The translations under genes and the position numbers were made by a program. Shown in pieces: positions 48,500-57,253 of a stretch of DNA of 60,595 nucleotides. Position 1 is the stretch's first letter. The number at the start of each line of letters is the position of its first letter. The DNA is taken from positions 1 through 60,595 of the forward strand of contig CANQQO010000001.1 of assembly GCA_947625965.1 (NCBI GenBank). Reading direction: 5' to 3'. Under the pieces are notes generated by a model. It had not been told where the DNA came from. It did no database searches and saw only the letters and a program-made list of their open reading frames with translations. Origin of the DNA: an uncultured Oscillospiraceae bacterium (GTDB lineage Bacteria; Bacillota; Clostridia; Oscillospirales; Oscillospiraceae).

Positions 48500-50458
48500 T
48501 CAGTTTTCAAGGGTAAAAATGTAGATCGGATTCTGGCCGGTCATCAGATGGTAGGGCCCCGCCTTCCGGCCCCGGGCCACCGTCAGGCTGACCACCTCGG
48601 ACTTGGCCCAGCCGGCCATGGCCTCGCTGAGCCGGCCCACCGATTCAATGGCAATGGCGGTGGCGACGATCTTTACCGCCGGATTTTTCGCCCGGAGGGC
48701 CTCCAAAATGGCGGGCAGCTCGCTGCCCGCGCCGCCGATGAAAACATGAGTGGGCGGCGGAAGGGGCGCTAGGGCCGCCGGGGCCTTTCCGGAGACCACC
48801 GTCAGATTGTCCAGGAAGAAGCGCTTCCGGTTTTCCTCCAGGAGGGCCGCCGCATCTTCCCTTTGCTCGATGGCGTAGACCCGCCCCCCGGGGACCTGAA
48901 GGGCCATCTCCACAGAGACGGACCCCGTCCCCGCGCCGATGTCGTAGCAGACCGCGTCCTCCGGCAGGGCCAGCTTGGACAGGCACACGGCCCGGACCTC
49001 GCTTTTGGTCATGGGCACCACATTGCCCTCGGCGCCGCCCCGGAGGAACGCCTCGTCCGGCAGACCCGCGGGCAGACGCCAGCTCCGGCTGTGCTCGATG
49101 AGTACCGCGCTGAGGGAGGCGAAGGGGCGGCCGACCCAGTCCTTTGCCTGGGCGGAGAGGACGGCTTCCTCCGGGTAGCCTAGGTTTTGGCCCACGGTGA
49201 CCTTGGCCCCGCCGAAGCCCCCCTGGGTCAGCCTTTCACAGAGACGGGATACCCCGTCCTCTCCGCCTACCAGAGCGAAGACCCGCCGGTGGCGGAAGAC
49301 GTGGGGGAGGATGTCCGTGTCTCTGCCATGGAGGCTCACGGGATGGACGTCCTCATAGGAAGTTCCCAGTCTGGCACAGAGGGCGCTGAGACTGCTGACC
49401 CCTGGAAGGACCTCCACGCGGCAGCCGTCCAGCAGGGGCAGCAGCTTTTTTGTGCCGCTGAAAAAGCCCGTGTCCCCGGACATGACCACGGCAAACCGGG
49501 AAAACTCCCGGTGGCCGGCGATGACGTCCCGGATCGCCTCCGGGGCGATGGCGGTGTGGACTTCCTGGCCGGGAGCGGCCAGGGCCAGCATCCGTTTGGC
49601 GCCGATTAGGCACTCCGCCTCTCGGAGCGCGCGGTGGACCTCCAGGGTCACGCCGTCGGGGCCTCCGGGGCCGATGCCCACGATCTTGACGCTGGGGCGG
49701 CGGACCAGCCCGAAGCGCTCCGTCAGACGGTCCAGCACCGCCTCTAGGGAGAGGCCCTCCCCCTGGGGCGGGCGGCCAATGACCACCAGCGCGGCTCCCG
49801 CATCCCTGGCGGCGGCGGCCTTTTCCCCGAAGCCCCCGGCGGGACCGGCCTCCTTGGTGACCAGGAATCTGGCACCGATCATGCGGAGGGTGGCGGCGTT
49901 CATTTCCTGGGAAAAAGGCCCCTGCATGGCCAGAATATGGGCCGGGGCAAGTCCGGCCTCCCGGCAGGCGGCGAGGCTGGACTCCATGGGCAGGACCCGG
50001 GCGTAGACCCGCTGGGAAAAGTCCGGGATGGCGGCGAATTTTGCCAGATCCTTGCTGCCAGTGGTCAGCAGGATCGGTCCCTCCGTTTCCCCTAAGTAGT
50101 TCACGGCGGCGGGAATGTCGGAAAAATACAGCCCCTCCCCGCCGCCGCCCTTCTGCCGCAGGAGCCGGAGGTACTCGGTGCCCGTCTCCCGGCAGGCGGC
50201 CCGGAGATTTTCCGTCACCGCCTGGGCGTAGGGGTGGGTGGCGTCGATGACCAGATCGAAGGCCTCCGCCGAGAAAAGTGCCGCCATTTCCGCCCGGTCC
50301 ATCCGTCTTGCGGAGAGGGTGAGATTTTCGCCCTGGGGAAGAAGGGCCTCCCCGTATTCCGTGGCCACGCAGACGGTGACGGCCACCGGCTGCCCTGCCA
50401 GAAAGGACACCAGACGCCGTCCCTCCGTGGTTCCGGCGAAGACGCAGAGCTTAGACAT
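48500..50458 (-). CDS. Triple fusion CbiJ-CbiE-CbiT
   Basis: A 652-residue protein joining three corrin enzymes. CbiJ/CobK, the precorrin-6x reductase, fills about 1-245 ([42 protein letters not shown]). CbiE, the C5-methyltransferase, fills about 254-455 ([41 protein letters not shown]). CbiT, the decarboxylating C15-methyltransferase, fills about 475-650 ([41 protein letters not shown]). CbiET fusions (CobL) are common; adding CbiJ in front is rarer. Its start overlaps the cbiH end by 8 bases. Confidence 0.95.
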   Translation of the reverse strand: MSKLCVFAGTTEGRRLVSFLAGQPVAVTVCVATEYGEALLPQGENLTLSARRMDRAEMAALFSAEAFDLVIDATHPYAQAVTENLRAACRETGTEYLRLLRQKGGGGEGLYFSDIPAAVNYLGETEGPILLTTGSKDLAKFAAIPDFSQRVYARVLPMESSLAACREAGLAPAHILAMQGPFSQEMNAATLRMIGARFLVTKEAGPAGGFGEKAAAARDAGAALVVIGRPPQGEGLSLEAVLDRLTERFGLVRRPSVKIVGIGPGGPDGVTLEVHRALREAECLIGAKRMLALAAPGQEVHTAIAPEAIRDVIAGHREFSRFAVVMSGDTGFFSGTKKLLPLLDGCRVEVLPGVSSLSALCARLGTSYEDVHPVSLHGRDTDILPHVFRHRRVFALVGGEDGVSRLCERLTQGGFGGAKVTVGQNLGYPEEAVLSAQAKDWVGRPFASLSAVLIEHSRSWRLPAGLPDEAFLRGGAEGNVVPMTKSEVRAVCLSKLALPEDAVCYDIGAGTGSVSVEMALQVPGGRVYAIEQREDAAALLEENRKRFFLDNLTVVSGKAPAALAPLPPPTHVFIGGAGSELPAILEALRAKNPAVKIVATAIAIESVGRLSEAMAGWAKSEVVSLTVARGRKAGPYHLMTGQNPIYIFTLEN

Positions 50459-51182
50459 TGGGGTATCCTCTGGGCGTCACCAGCTTGCCGCCGATGATCT
50501 GGGTGGTGGAATTGCCCACAAAGGCGGTGCAGAACATATCCGCAGGATAATCCCGGAGCCGTTCCAGGGTCAGCAGCTCCCAGCTTTCGCCCTCCCGACC
50601 CACGTTGCGGACAATGCCGCAGGGCCGGTCCGCCGGGAGGCGTTTCAGCAGACGCTGGCAGGCCAGCCGGAGGGTGTCGGGGCGGGCGCCGCTGGCGGGA
50701 TTGTAGAGGACCAGGGCATAGTCTCCGGAGACGGCGGCGTCCAGCCGCTTTTCAATGAGCTCCCAGGGGGTCAGCCGGTTGCTGAGACTGAGGACGCAGA
50801 AATCGTGGGTCAGAGGGGCGCCCAGCAGGGCCCCGCCGCTGAGGGCCGCCGTCAGCCCGGGGATCACCTCGATCTCCGGCTCCCGGTCCGTGCCCCGGAG
50901 CTCATACAGGAGCCCCGCCATGCCGTAGACCCCGCTGTCCCCGGAGCAGACCATGGCCACCCGCTTTCCCTCCCGGGCGGCGGAAAGGGCCATGCGGCAG
51001 CGCCGGGCCTCCCCTGTCATGGGGGTGGTGATGATCTCCTTGCCGGGGTAACGGTCCTTTACTAAGTTTACATAAACTGTATACCCTGCCAGGACCTGAC
51101 ATTCCCGGATGGCCCGGTCGGCCAGAAAGGTCATATTCGCATCATTTCCTGGGCCAATGCCCACGACCGTTACTTTTCCCAT
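50451..51182 (-). CDS. cbiH: Cobalt-precorrin-3B C17-methyltransferase
   Basis: A 243-residue SAM methyltransferase that carries out ring contraction. It shows VTVVGIGPGNDANMT, AMVCSGDSGVYGMAGLLYEL, EVIPGLTAALSGGALLGAPLTHDFCVLSLS and VGNSTTQIIGGKLVTPRGY. The start at 51182 follows GGGAGGTTTCTTC. It overlaps cbiG by 13 bases. No CobG is seen, consistent with the oxygen-independent route. Confidence 0.96.
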   Translation of the reverse strand: MGKVTVVGIGPGNDANMTFLADRAIRECQVLAGYTVYVNLVKDRYPGKEIITTPMTGEARRCRMALSAAREGKRVAMVCSGDSGVYGMAGLLYELRGTDREPEIEVIPGLTAALSGGALLGAPLTHDFCVLSLSNRLTPWELIEKRLDAAVSGDYALVLYNPASGARPDTLRLACQRLLKRLPADRPCGIVRNVGREGESWELLTLERLRDYPADMFCTAFVGNSTTQIIGGKLVTPRGYPNV

Positions 51183-52189
51183 GAAGAAACCTCCCAATTT
51201 TGTTCGGCCACCGCCACCGTGACGCCGGCGCGGGCCGTTTTTTTCACCAAAAGGCGGCCGCCCCGCCAAAGGGCGGCCCGCTCGCAGACATTGTCCACCC
51301 CGGTGACCTGGCGGACAAAGGCGGAGGGGGTGAAGTCCCCCGGAACGCGCAGCAGCTCTTCCGCAGAGGCAAAGCGAATGGGGATGCCCGCTTCCCGGCA
51401 GAATTCCAGAAGACCCGCTTCGTCCTTCTTGAGGTCGATGGAGGCGGCTTCCCGAAGGGCCTCCATCCGAAGCCCCGCTTCGCCGAGGACCGCCGTCACC
51501 GCCTCCCAGAGGGCTTCTTTTGAAATTCCCCGGCGGCAGCCGATGCCCAGGGTGAGGACCTTGGGGATCAGCAGCAGGGTCCGGCGGTAGGGCCTTTCGT
51601 CCCGGCAGGAGACGCGGATGCCCAGGTCCCCGGTCTCCCCGGCGATCAGGCCCGCCGGTAGGGGAGCGGGGAGGGGTCTGTCCGCGGAAATGGGGACCTG
51701 TCCCTCCAAAACGGTGGCGGAGACCGCCTTGGCCAGGTCCATATCGGACAGGACCATGCCGTGGGCGGCGGCCCAGGCGTCCACGGAGAATCTGTGGTGG
51801 ATGTCCGTGGCGGTGGTGATCACCGCCGTGGCGCCCAGGGCCCGGGCCAGCTTGGCGGCCAGGGCGTTGGCACCGCCGATGTGGCCGGAGAGCAGGGGAA
51901 TGACGAACCGCCCCAGCTCGTCCACCGCCACCACCGCCGGGTCGAACCGCTTGTCCCGGACGTGGGGGGCGATGGCCCGGACGGCGATCCCCGTGCTGCC
52001 TACGAAGATCAGGGCTTCACAGCTCTGAAAATAGGGCCCCACAAATTCCGAAAGGGGAGAGGCGGTGGGGGCAAATTCCGGCAGGTGAAACTTTTCCGGG
52101 GCGAAAAGACGGGTATCTCCCTCCAGCGCCGCCCGGATTCGCAGGGCCGTGCGGCTCCCCTGGCGGCTGAAGGCGAAGAGGGCGATCAT
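51170..52189 (-). CDS. cbiG: Cobalt-precorrin-5A hydrolase
   Basis: A 339-residue protein that opens the delta-lactone of cobalt-precorrin-5A and releases acetaldehyde. It shows FVGSTGIAVRAIAPHVRDKRFDPAVVAVDELGRFVIPLLSGHIGGANALA, the CbiG signature, and a C-terminal domain with LTLGIGCRRGISKEAL and TGVDNVCERAALW. CbiG is specific to the anaerobic cobalamin route, which fits an anaerobe. Coupled by overlap to cbiF and cbiH. Confidence 0.96.
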   Translation of the reverse strand: MIALFAFSRQGSRTALRIRAALEGDTRLFAPEKFHLPEFAPTASPLSEFVGPYFQSCEALIFVGSTGIAVRAIAPHVRDKRFDPAVVAVDELGRFVIPLLSGHIGGANALAAKLARALGATAVITTATDIHHRFSVDAWAAAHGMVLSDMDLAKAVSATVLEGQVPISADRPLPAPLPAGLIAGETGDLGIRVSCRDERPYRRTLLLIPKVLTLGIGCRRGISKEALWEAVTAVLGEAGLRMEALREAASIDLKKDEAGLLEFCREAGIPIRFASAEELLRVPGDFTPSAFVRQVTGVDNVCERAALWRGGRLLVKKTARAGVTVAVAEQNWEVSSWEK

Positions 52190-52944
52190 GCCTTTTCCCC
52201 GGCCCGGAAGCCGGTGGAGAAGTCTGGGGCGTAGAGCCGGGAGCGGAGGTACTCCGGCCCCATGCAGCCGCCCACGATGATGAGGGCGGTGCTGCGGATC
52301 CCGCTTTTTTCCACAGTTTCGTGGAGGGTCCCCACCGTGCAGGGGAAGATCTTCTCGTCGGGCCAGGTGGCCTTGTAGACGACGGCTGCCGGGGTCTGAG
52401 GGGCATAGCCGCCGGAAAGAAGCTCGCTTTGGAGTTTTTCCGTCAGGCCGGTGCTGAGGAAGAGGACCATGGTGGCCCCATGCCTGGCAAAGGAGGCGAT
52501 GTCCTCCCCCTCGGGCATGGGGGTCCGTCCGGCGGTGCGGGTGATGATGACGCTCTGGCTCACCCCGGGCAGGGTGTACTCGGCCCTTAGGGAGGCCGCC
52601 GCCCCGCAGAAGGCGCTGACGCCGGGGCAGACGTCATAGGCAACGCCCCGCCTGTCCAGCTCGTCAAACTGCTCCCGGACCGCGCCGTAGATGCTGGGAT
52701 CCCCGGAGTGGAGCCGGACGGTGGTCTTGCCGGCGGCCTCCGCCGCCTCCACGACGGCGAGGACCTGCTCCAGGGTCATGCGGGCGCTGTCATGGAGCTC
52801 CGCGCCGGGCCGGACGTATTCCAGCAGCTCCGGGTTGACCAGGGAGCCGGCGTAGATCACCACGTCGGCCTCCGAAAGGAGCTTTGCCCCCCGGACGGTG
52901 ATCAGATCCTTGGCGCCGCAGCCGGCGCCCACGAAATGAACCAT
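52186..52944 (-). CDS. cbiF: Cobalt-precorrin-4 C11-methyltransferase
   Basis: A 252-residue SAM methyltransferase. It shows VHFVGAGCGAKDLITVRGAKLL, YAGSLVNPELLEY, RLHSGDPSIYGAVREQ, CPGVSAFCGAAASLRAEYTLPGVSQSVIITR and PMPEGEDIASFA, all typical of CbiF/CobM. It lies 3 bases after cbiD and overlaps cbiG by 4. Confidence 0.97.
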   Translation of the reverse strand: MVHFVGAGCGAKDLITVRGAKLLSEADVVIYAGSLVNPELLEYVRPGAELHDSARMTLEQVLAVVEAAEAAGKTTVRLHSGDPSIYGAVREQFDELDRRGVAYDVCPGVSAFCGAAASLRAEYTLPGVSQSVIITRTAGRTPMPEGEDIASFARHGATMVLFLSTGLTEKLQSELLSGGYAPQTPAAVVYKATWPDEKIFPCTVGTLHETVEKSGIRSTALIIVGGCMGPEYLRSRLYAPDFSTGFRAGEKA

Positions 52945-52947
52945 ATT

Positions 52948-54075
52948 CTATTCCTCCTGAATCGATTTCAGCAGAGCCTGGGCGTTTTCCGACTGACCCA
53001 GGATGCCGTAGACTTTGGAAAACAGGACGCAGCCGACCTCCATTTCCCCCGCCCGCCGGGCGAGGGCTTTCGCGGCCCGCTCCGTCACCCGGGAGAGCAT
53101 TTGGTCCGCGACCCCCGCCTCCCGGGCAATGCGGATGGCGTCGTCACAGGTGACGGCCTCCAGCATGGCCTGGGCGGCCCCGGCGGACAGACCGCAGGCG
53201 GCGGCGTGGGCGGTCAGCAGCTCCATCCGGCAGTCGCCGTACTTGGAGTGGGTGTTCAGCATCCCGCCGGAGAGCTTCACCAGCTTCCCCACATGGCCCA
53301 CCAGCAGGGCGCCCCGGAAGCCCAGCTCCCGGCACAGGTCCAGGCTGTCCCCAATAAAATTGGAGGTCTGGACCGCCTTGGCCGGGTCCATGCCCAGACC
53401 CTCCCGGAGGAAGTCCGCACCGTAGTTTCCAGGGGTCAGCAGGGCGTATTCCGCCCCCGACGCCCGGCGCTGTCGCAGCTCCACCCGGATGGTGTCGATG
53501 AGGGCCTGTTCGCTCATGGGCTCCACAATGCCCGTGGTGCCCAAGATGGAGATGCCCCCCTCGATCCCCAGCCGGGGATTGAAGGTTTTCTTGGCGAGGG
53601 CCTCCCCCTCGGGAACGGAGATCGTGACGGAGAGGCCCCCCGTCTCGTCCAGAAGACGGCAGACCTCCTCCACGTTTTCCCGGATCATCCGCCGGGGGAC
53701 GGAGTTGATGGCGGCCTGGCCCACGGGCTGGTCCAGCCCCGGCTTGGTCACCCGGCCCACGCCCTGGCCGCCTTCGATGTGGACGCCGGGCCGGGCCGTC
53801 CGGGCCACCCGGGCTATGATGTGGGCGCCGCTGGTGATGTCCGGGTCGTCGCCCCCGTCCTTGACGACGGCGCAGGTGACGGCCTCCGTCTCCCGGCGGA
53901 TGACAGCGACCTCCAGCTCCAGGCGGATGCCCTTGGGGGTGGTCAGGGAGATCTCCCGCCGCTCCCTTCCGGTCAGCAGCATCCAGGCCGCCGCCTTGGC
54001 CGCCGCCGCGGCGCAGGAGCCGGTGGTGTATCCCAGACGGAGGCGCTTGCCCTCTTTGACGATGTATTCTTCCAT
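52948..54075 (-). CDS. cbiD: Cobalt-precorrin-5B C1-methyltransferase
   Basis: A 375-residue enzyme of the anaerobic route. It shows LRLGYTTGSCAAAAAKAA, CAVVKDGGDDPDITSGA, GVGRVTKPGLDQPVGQAAINSVPRRMI, LGTTGIVEPMSEQA and NFIGDSLDLCRELGFRG...GHVGKLVKLSGGMLNTHSKYGD. The start at 54075 is at the ATGA overlap with cbiC. A frame open further upstream belongs to the cbiC region and is not coding here. Confidence 0.97.
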   Translation of the reverse strand: MEEYIVKEGKRLRLGYTTGSCAAAAAKAAAWMLLTGRERREISLTTPKGIRLELEVAVIRRETEAVTCAVVKDGGDDPDITSGAHIIARVARTARPGVHIEGGQGVGRVTKPGLDQPVGQAAINSVPRRMIRENVEEVCRLLDETGGLSVTISVPEGEALAKKTFNPRLGIEGGISILGTTGIVEPMSEQALIDTIRVELRQRRASGAEYALLTPGNYGADFLREGLGMDPAKAVQTSNFIGDSLDLCRELGFRGALLVGHVGKLVKLSGGMLNTHSKYGDCRMELLTAHAAACGLSAGAAQAMLEAVTCDDAIRIAREAGVADQMLSRVTERAAKALARRAGEMEVGCVLFSKVYGILGQSENAQALLKSIQEE

Positions 54076-54698
54076 CAGCGCGAGATCTGATAGAGCAGGG
54101 CGTTGCAGATGGCGGCGGCTACGTTGCTGCCGCCCTTCCGGCCCACGGCGACGATGTAAGGGGCCGGATCGCCCAGGATCAGCTCCTTGCTCTCCACCAC
54201 GTTGACGAAGCCCACGGGCACGCCGATGATGAGCTGGGGACGGACCTTTCCCGCCTCCATCAGACGGTGGAGGGCGATCAGGGCCGTGGGGGCGTTGCCG
54301 ATGGCGAAGACGCAGGGGGCGTCCAGCTCCGCGGCCTTTTCCATAGCCACAGCGGCCCGGGTGACGCCCCGGGACTTGGCCTCGGTGGCCACGTCGGGAT
54401 CGGCGATGAAGCAGTGGACCTGGCCCCCCAGCTTGGAAAGGACGGTCTTGTTGATGCCGGAGAGGGCCATGGTGGTGTCGGTGACGATGTGGCACCCGGC
54501 CCGAAGGACCTCGACGCCCTTGGCCACCGCTCCGGGGGAGAAGCGGAGATTGTCCGCGTAGTCAAAGTCGGCGGTGGTGTGGATCACTCGCTTGATGACG
54601 GCCTCGTTCTCCGGGTCCAGGGCCCGGTCCCCCAGGAGCTCCGTGATGATGGCCATGCTGCGGCGCTCGATCTCCATGGGCTTTACGATCTCAAACAT
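54075..54698 (-). CDS. cbiC: Cobalt-precorrin-8 methylmutase
   Basis: A 207-residue enzyme that moves a methyl group from C11 to C12. It shows IERRSMAIITELLG, VIKRVIHTTADFDYADNLRFSPGAV, ATEAKSRGVTRAAVAMEKAA, FAIGNAPTALIALHRL and PQLIIGVPVGFVNVVESKE. The start has GGAGGAGAAAAACC upstream and overlaps cbiA by 8 bases. Confidence 0.97.
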   Translation of the reverse strand: MFEIVKPMEIERRSMAIITELLGDRALDPENEAVIKRVIHTTADFDYADNLRFSPGAVAKGVEVLRAGCHIVTDTTMALSGINKTVLSKLGGQVHCFIADPDVATEAKSRGVTRAAVAMEKAAELDAPCVFAIGNAPTALIALHRLMEAGKVRPQLIIGVPVGFVNVVESKELILGDPAPYIVAVGRKGGSNVAAAICNALLYQISR

Positions 54699-56322
54699 GG
54701 TTTTTCTCCTCCAAACAGGCGCGGTAAAAGTTTTCCGCCAGAGACGGACAGGCGTAGAAATGAAAATGGGGGAATCCGGCATACAGCCGGTCCGTCGCCC
54801 AGGCGCAGTCCCAGCGCCGCCCGTTTGCCTTCCTGGCGGAGAAAGCGCCGCCCGGGTCCGGCAGGTCATAGTAGTGAAATTCGTGGGCGGGAAAGGCTTC
54901 CCCAGCCTTACAAAGCAGATTGTCCGCCTTGGCGGTGAGGGTGACATACCCAAAGCGAGAGAGACGGCCCGTATTCACGGCCTCCCCGGGGAGAAAACCC
55001 ACCATGGGCCGGCCCTCCAAAGCCTGCGCCAGGTACAGGAAGCCGCCGCACTCGGCGATACAGGGCAGTCCCCCCGCCAGGGCCCTGCGGATGTCCTCCC
55101 GAAGGGAGACATTCTCGCTGAGACGAAGCGCGTAGAGCTCCGGGTATCCGCCCCCCAGGTAGAGCCCCTGGACGTCCTCCGGCAGGGCGGGGCTCTCCAG
55201 GGGACTGAAGGGCACGATCTGGGCCCCCAGCTCCCGCAGAGCGGCAAGGTTGTCCTCATAGTAGAAGCAAAACGCCTCGTCCTGGGCCACGGCGATCCGA
55301 ACCGGGGGCAGCTTTGGAAAGGTCACGGGCGTGTAAGAGAGGGCCGGGGCGGACCGGGCCAGCTCCAGCAGGCCGTCCAGGTCCAGGCTCTTTTCCGCCT
55401 GCTCCGCCAGGAGGGCCAGCTTGCCCTGGAGGTCCGACACCTCTCCGGCGGTGACCAGTCCCAGGTGGCGGCTCTCCAGGGCCGCCTCCGGCAGTCTGGG
55501 CAGGTAGCCCAGAGGCCGGACCCGGCTGCCAAACCGCTCTCCGATGGCCTTTGCCAGGGCCGGGTACGTTGCGGCGCCGCACTGATTCAGGATCACGCCC
55601 CGGATGCCGCTGTCGGGCCGGAAGGAGACAAAGCCCTCGATGGAAGCCAGGACGGACAGGGAGGCCCCCCGGGCGTTGACGACGAGGACCGTGGGGGTCG
55701 AGGTGGCCTTGGCGATCTCGTAGGTGCTGCCTTGGAGGGAGTCCAGCCCCCGGCCGTCGTAATAACCCATGACCCCTTCCAGAACGCTCACGTCCCGGTC
55801 CCGGCTGTTTCTGGACAGGAGATACCGGGCGGTGTTTTCCGAGAAGAAAAAGAGGTCCAGATTGGCGCTCTTGGCTCCAATGACCCGGCTGTGAAACATG
55901 GGGTCGATGTAGTCCGGCCCGCATTTGAAGGCCCCCAGGGCCAGCCCCCGGTTTTTCAGAGCCTGGAGGACGGCGCAGGTGACGGTGGTCTTGCCGCAGC
56001 CGCTGCCCGTCCCCGCCAGCAGGACCCGAGGCGTGCCGGCGGGCCCGGCGGGGGCCTCCGGCGGCCGGCTGGCCAGGGCCGAGATGTCGGAAAACCGGCT
56101 CAGGACCCGCTGATAGCCGCCGGGGCTGTGGGGGACCAGACAGCCGGAGCAGTCCTTGATCCCCTTGGCGGTGTAGCGGAAATTGCCGCCGCACCGGTCC
56201 CCCAGGGCGTAGAGGGGGCAGTAGCAGAACAGACAGTTGAAGTCCTCCGGGTGCTGGGTCGAGTGGCAGGGGAAGTATTTGCAGGCTTGGTTTTGAAAAA
56301 AGGAATAGTCGTTATTCGGCAT
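54691..56322 (-). CDS. cbiA: Cobyrinate a,c-diamide synthase with Cys-rich N-terminal domain
   Basis: A 543-residue protein. The CbiA part (about 85-540) shows the ATP motif GTGSGCGKTTVTCAVLQAL, FKCGPDYIDPMFH, EGVMGYYDGRG, GLYLGGGYPELYA and the glutaminase Cys in AECGGFLYL. In front of it, residues 1-70 hold eight cysteines (14, 19, 30, 33, 35, 44, 58, 61) in a pattern resembling the Cys-rich small domain (PF04071 type). That domain is often encoded near cobalamin genes and may bind a metal. Most CbiA proteins lack this extension. The start at 56322 follows GAAGGTGC. The enzyme uses glutamine and ATP to amidate side chains a and c. Confidence 0.95.
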   Translation of the reverse strand: MPNNDYSFFQNQACKYFPCHSTQHPEDFNCLFCYCPLYALGDRCGGNFRYTAKGIKDCSGCLVPHSPGGYQRVLSRFSDISALASRPPEAPAGPAGTPRVLLAGTGSGCGKTTVTCAVLQALKNRGLALGAFKCGPDYIDPMFHSRVIGAKSANLDLFFFSENTARYLLSRNSRDRDVSVLEGVMGYYDGRGLDSLQGSTYEIAKATSTPTVLVVNARGASLSVLASIEGFVSFRPDSGIRGVILNQCGAATYPALAKAIGERFGSRVRPLGYLPRLPEAALESRHLGLVTAGEVSDLQGKLALLAEQAEKSLDLDGLLELARSAPALSYTPVTFPKLPPVRIAVAQDEAFCFYYEDNLAALRELGAQIVPFSPLESPALPEDVQGLYLGGGYPELYALRLSENVSLREDIRRALAGGLPCIAECGGFLYLAQALEGRPMVGFLPGEAVNTGRLSRFGYVTLTAKADNLLCKAGEAFPAHEFHYYDLPDPGGAFSARKANGRRWDCAWATDRLYAGFPHFHFYACPSLAENFYRACLEEKNHV

Positions 56323-56323
56323 T

Positions 56324-57253
56324 TTAAGCACCTTCTTTGACGAAAACCGGCTGTAGCCAGTCCAGATGCCGGCCGGTCCGGGGATCGGTGGCATGGTCGG
56401 CGGTGACCCGGACGCCGTGGCGGGAGGCCAGCAGAGGCGGCAGAACGGTGGCGTCCGCACGCATTAAAAAGTCCCGTTTTTCCTCGGGGGAGAGGCGGTG
56501 GGAGGCCTCGTCCGCACCGTTGAGATGGAGCAGAACAAAATCGTATTTTTCCGCCGCTTCCAGGGCGGCCCGGGTCTTGGCGGACAGGTCCGTGTCCGTA
56601 TCCCCGGTGGCACCGGGGACGTTTCTCAGCTCCATGCCCAGGAGCCGGGCGATCCCCTTGAGGATGGGCGCGGCGCAGACGGCGGCCGCAGGGACCGGGA
56701 AGGGGGGAACGGCCGTTTTCCGAGCCTGGGCCCAGGGAATGGGGCAGCGGCCCAGGGCAAGCTGCCCATCGAAAAAGTCCTCCAAAGCCCGGAACCCCAG
56801 GGGCCGGAAGAAGACCGCCGGGACCCCATGGCAGCCCAGGGGCGGCCGGGTGGTCAGGTATTCCAGCCGGTAGGCCTGGCCGGGAAAGAGGAGCAGGCTT
56901 TGATAGTCCCGGAGAATATGATGCCGCAGTCCCGGCTGTCCGGGCAGCGCCGGGGCGGGGATGGGGACGGTGCAATGCCCGGCGCTGTCCACTCCGTACC
57001 AGCTCAGCCGGAGCAGCAGATCCTCCTCCGCCGCCTCCACGCCCCCGCCCAGGGCCTCGACGTAGGCCCGGAGATCCCCGGGCACCGGCCGGATCCCCAG
57101 CAGGTAGAGGGTGCAGTTCAGCGTCTCCGGCGCCATCCCCGGCGGGGTGTGGCGCTCGGGACCTGTCATGGTCATGGTACGCAGATGGGGATAGTCCTCC
57201 GGGGAAAAGCCGGGCCCCGTCATGCCGTCGATCAGGCAGAGGATCCGGCTCAT
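56324..57253 (-). CDS. ApgM-like phosphatase in the cobalamin operon
   Basis: A 309-residue member of the alkaline phosphatase superfamily that looks like a shortened archaeal-type phosphoglycerate mutase (ApgM). It opens SRILCLIDGMTGPGF, which corresponds to the metal-binding DG motif. The middle has GMAPETLNCTLYLLGIRP, where ApgM has PGSDVANLSLLGYDP, so the nucleophile Ser appears to be replaced by Thr. The C-terminal metal ligands are seen in LHLNGADEASH and TADHATDPRTGRH. It is about 90 residues shorter than ApgM. It sits between cobD and cbiA with overlaps on both sides, so a cobalamin role is likely, for example as an alpha-ribazole or aminopropanol phosphate phosphatase. This is an inference. 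Confidence 0.8.
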   Translation of the reverse strand: MSRILCLIDGMTGPGFSPEDYPHLRTMTMTGPERHTPPGMAPETLNCTLYLLGIRPVPGDLRAYVEALGGGVEAAEEDLLLRLSWYGVDSAGHCTVPIPAPALPGQPGLRHHILRDYQSLLLFPGQAYRLEYLTTRPPLGCHGVPAVFFRPLGFRALEDFFDGQLALGRCPIPWAQARKTAVPPFPVPAAAVCAAPILKGIARLLGMELRNVPGATGDTDTDLSAKTRAALEAAEKYDFVLLHLNGADEASHRLSPEEKRDFLMRADATVLPPLLASRHGVRVTADHATDPRTGRHLDWLQPVFVKEGA

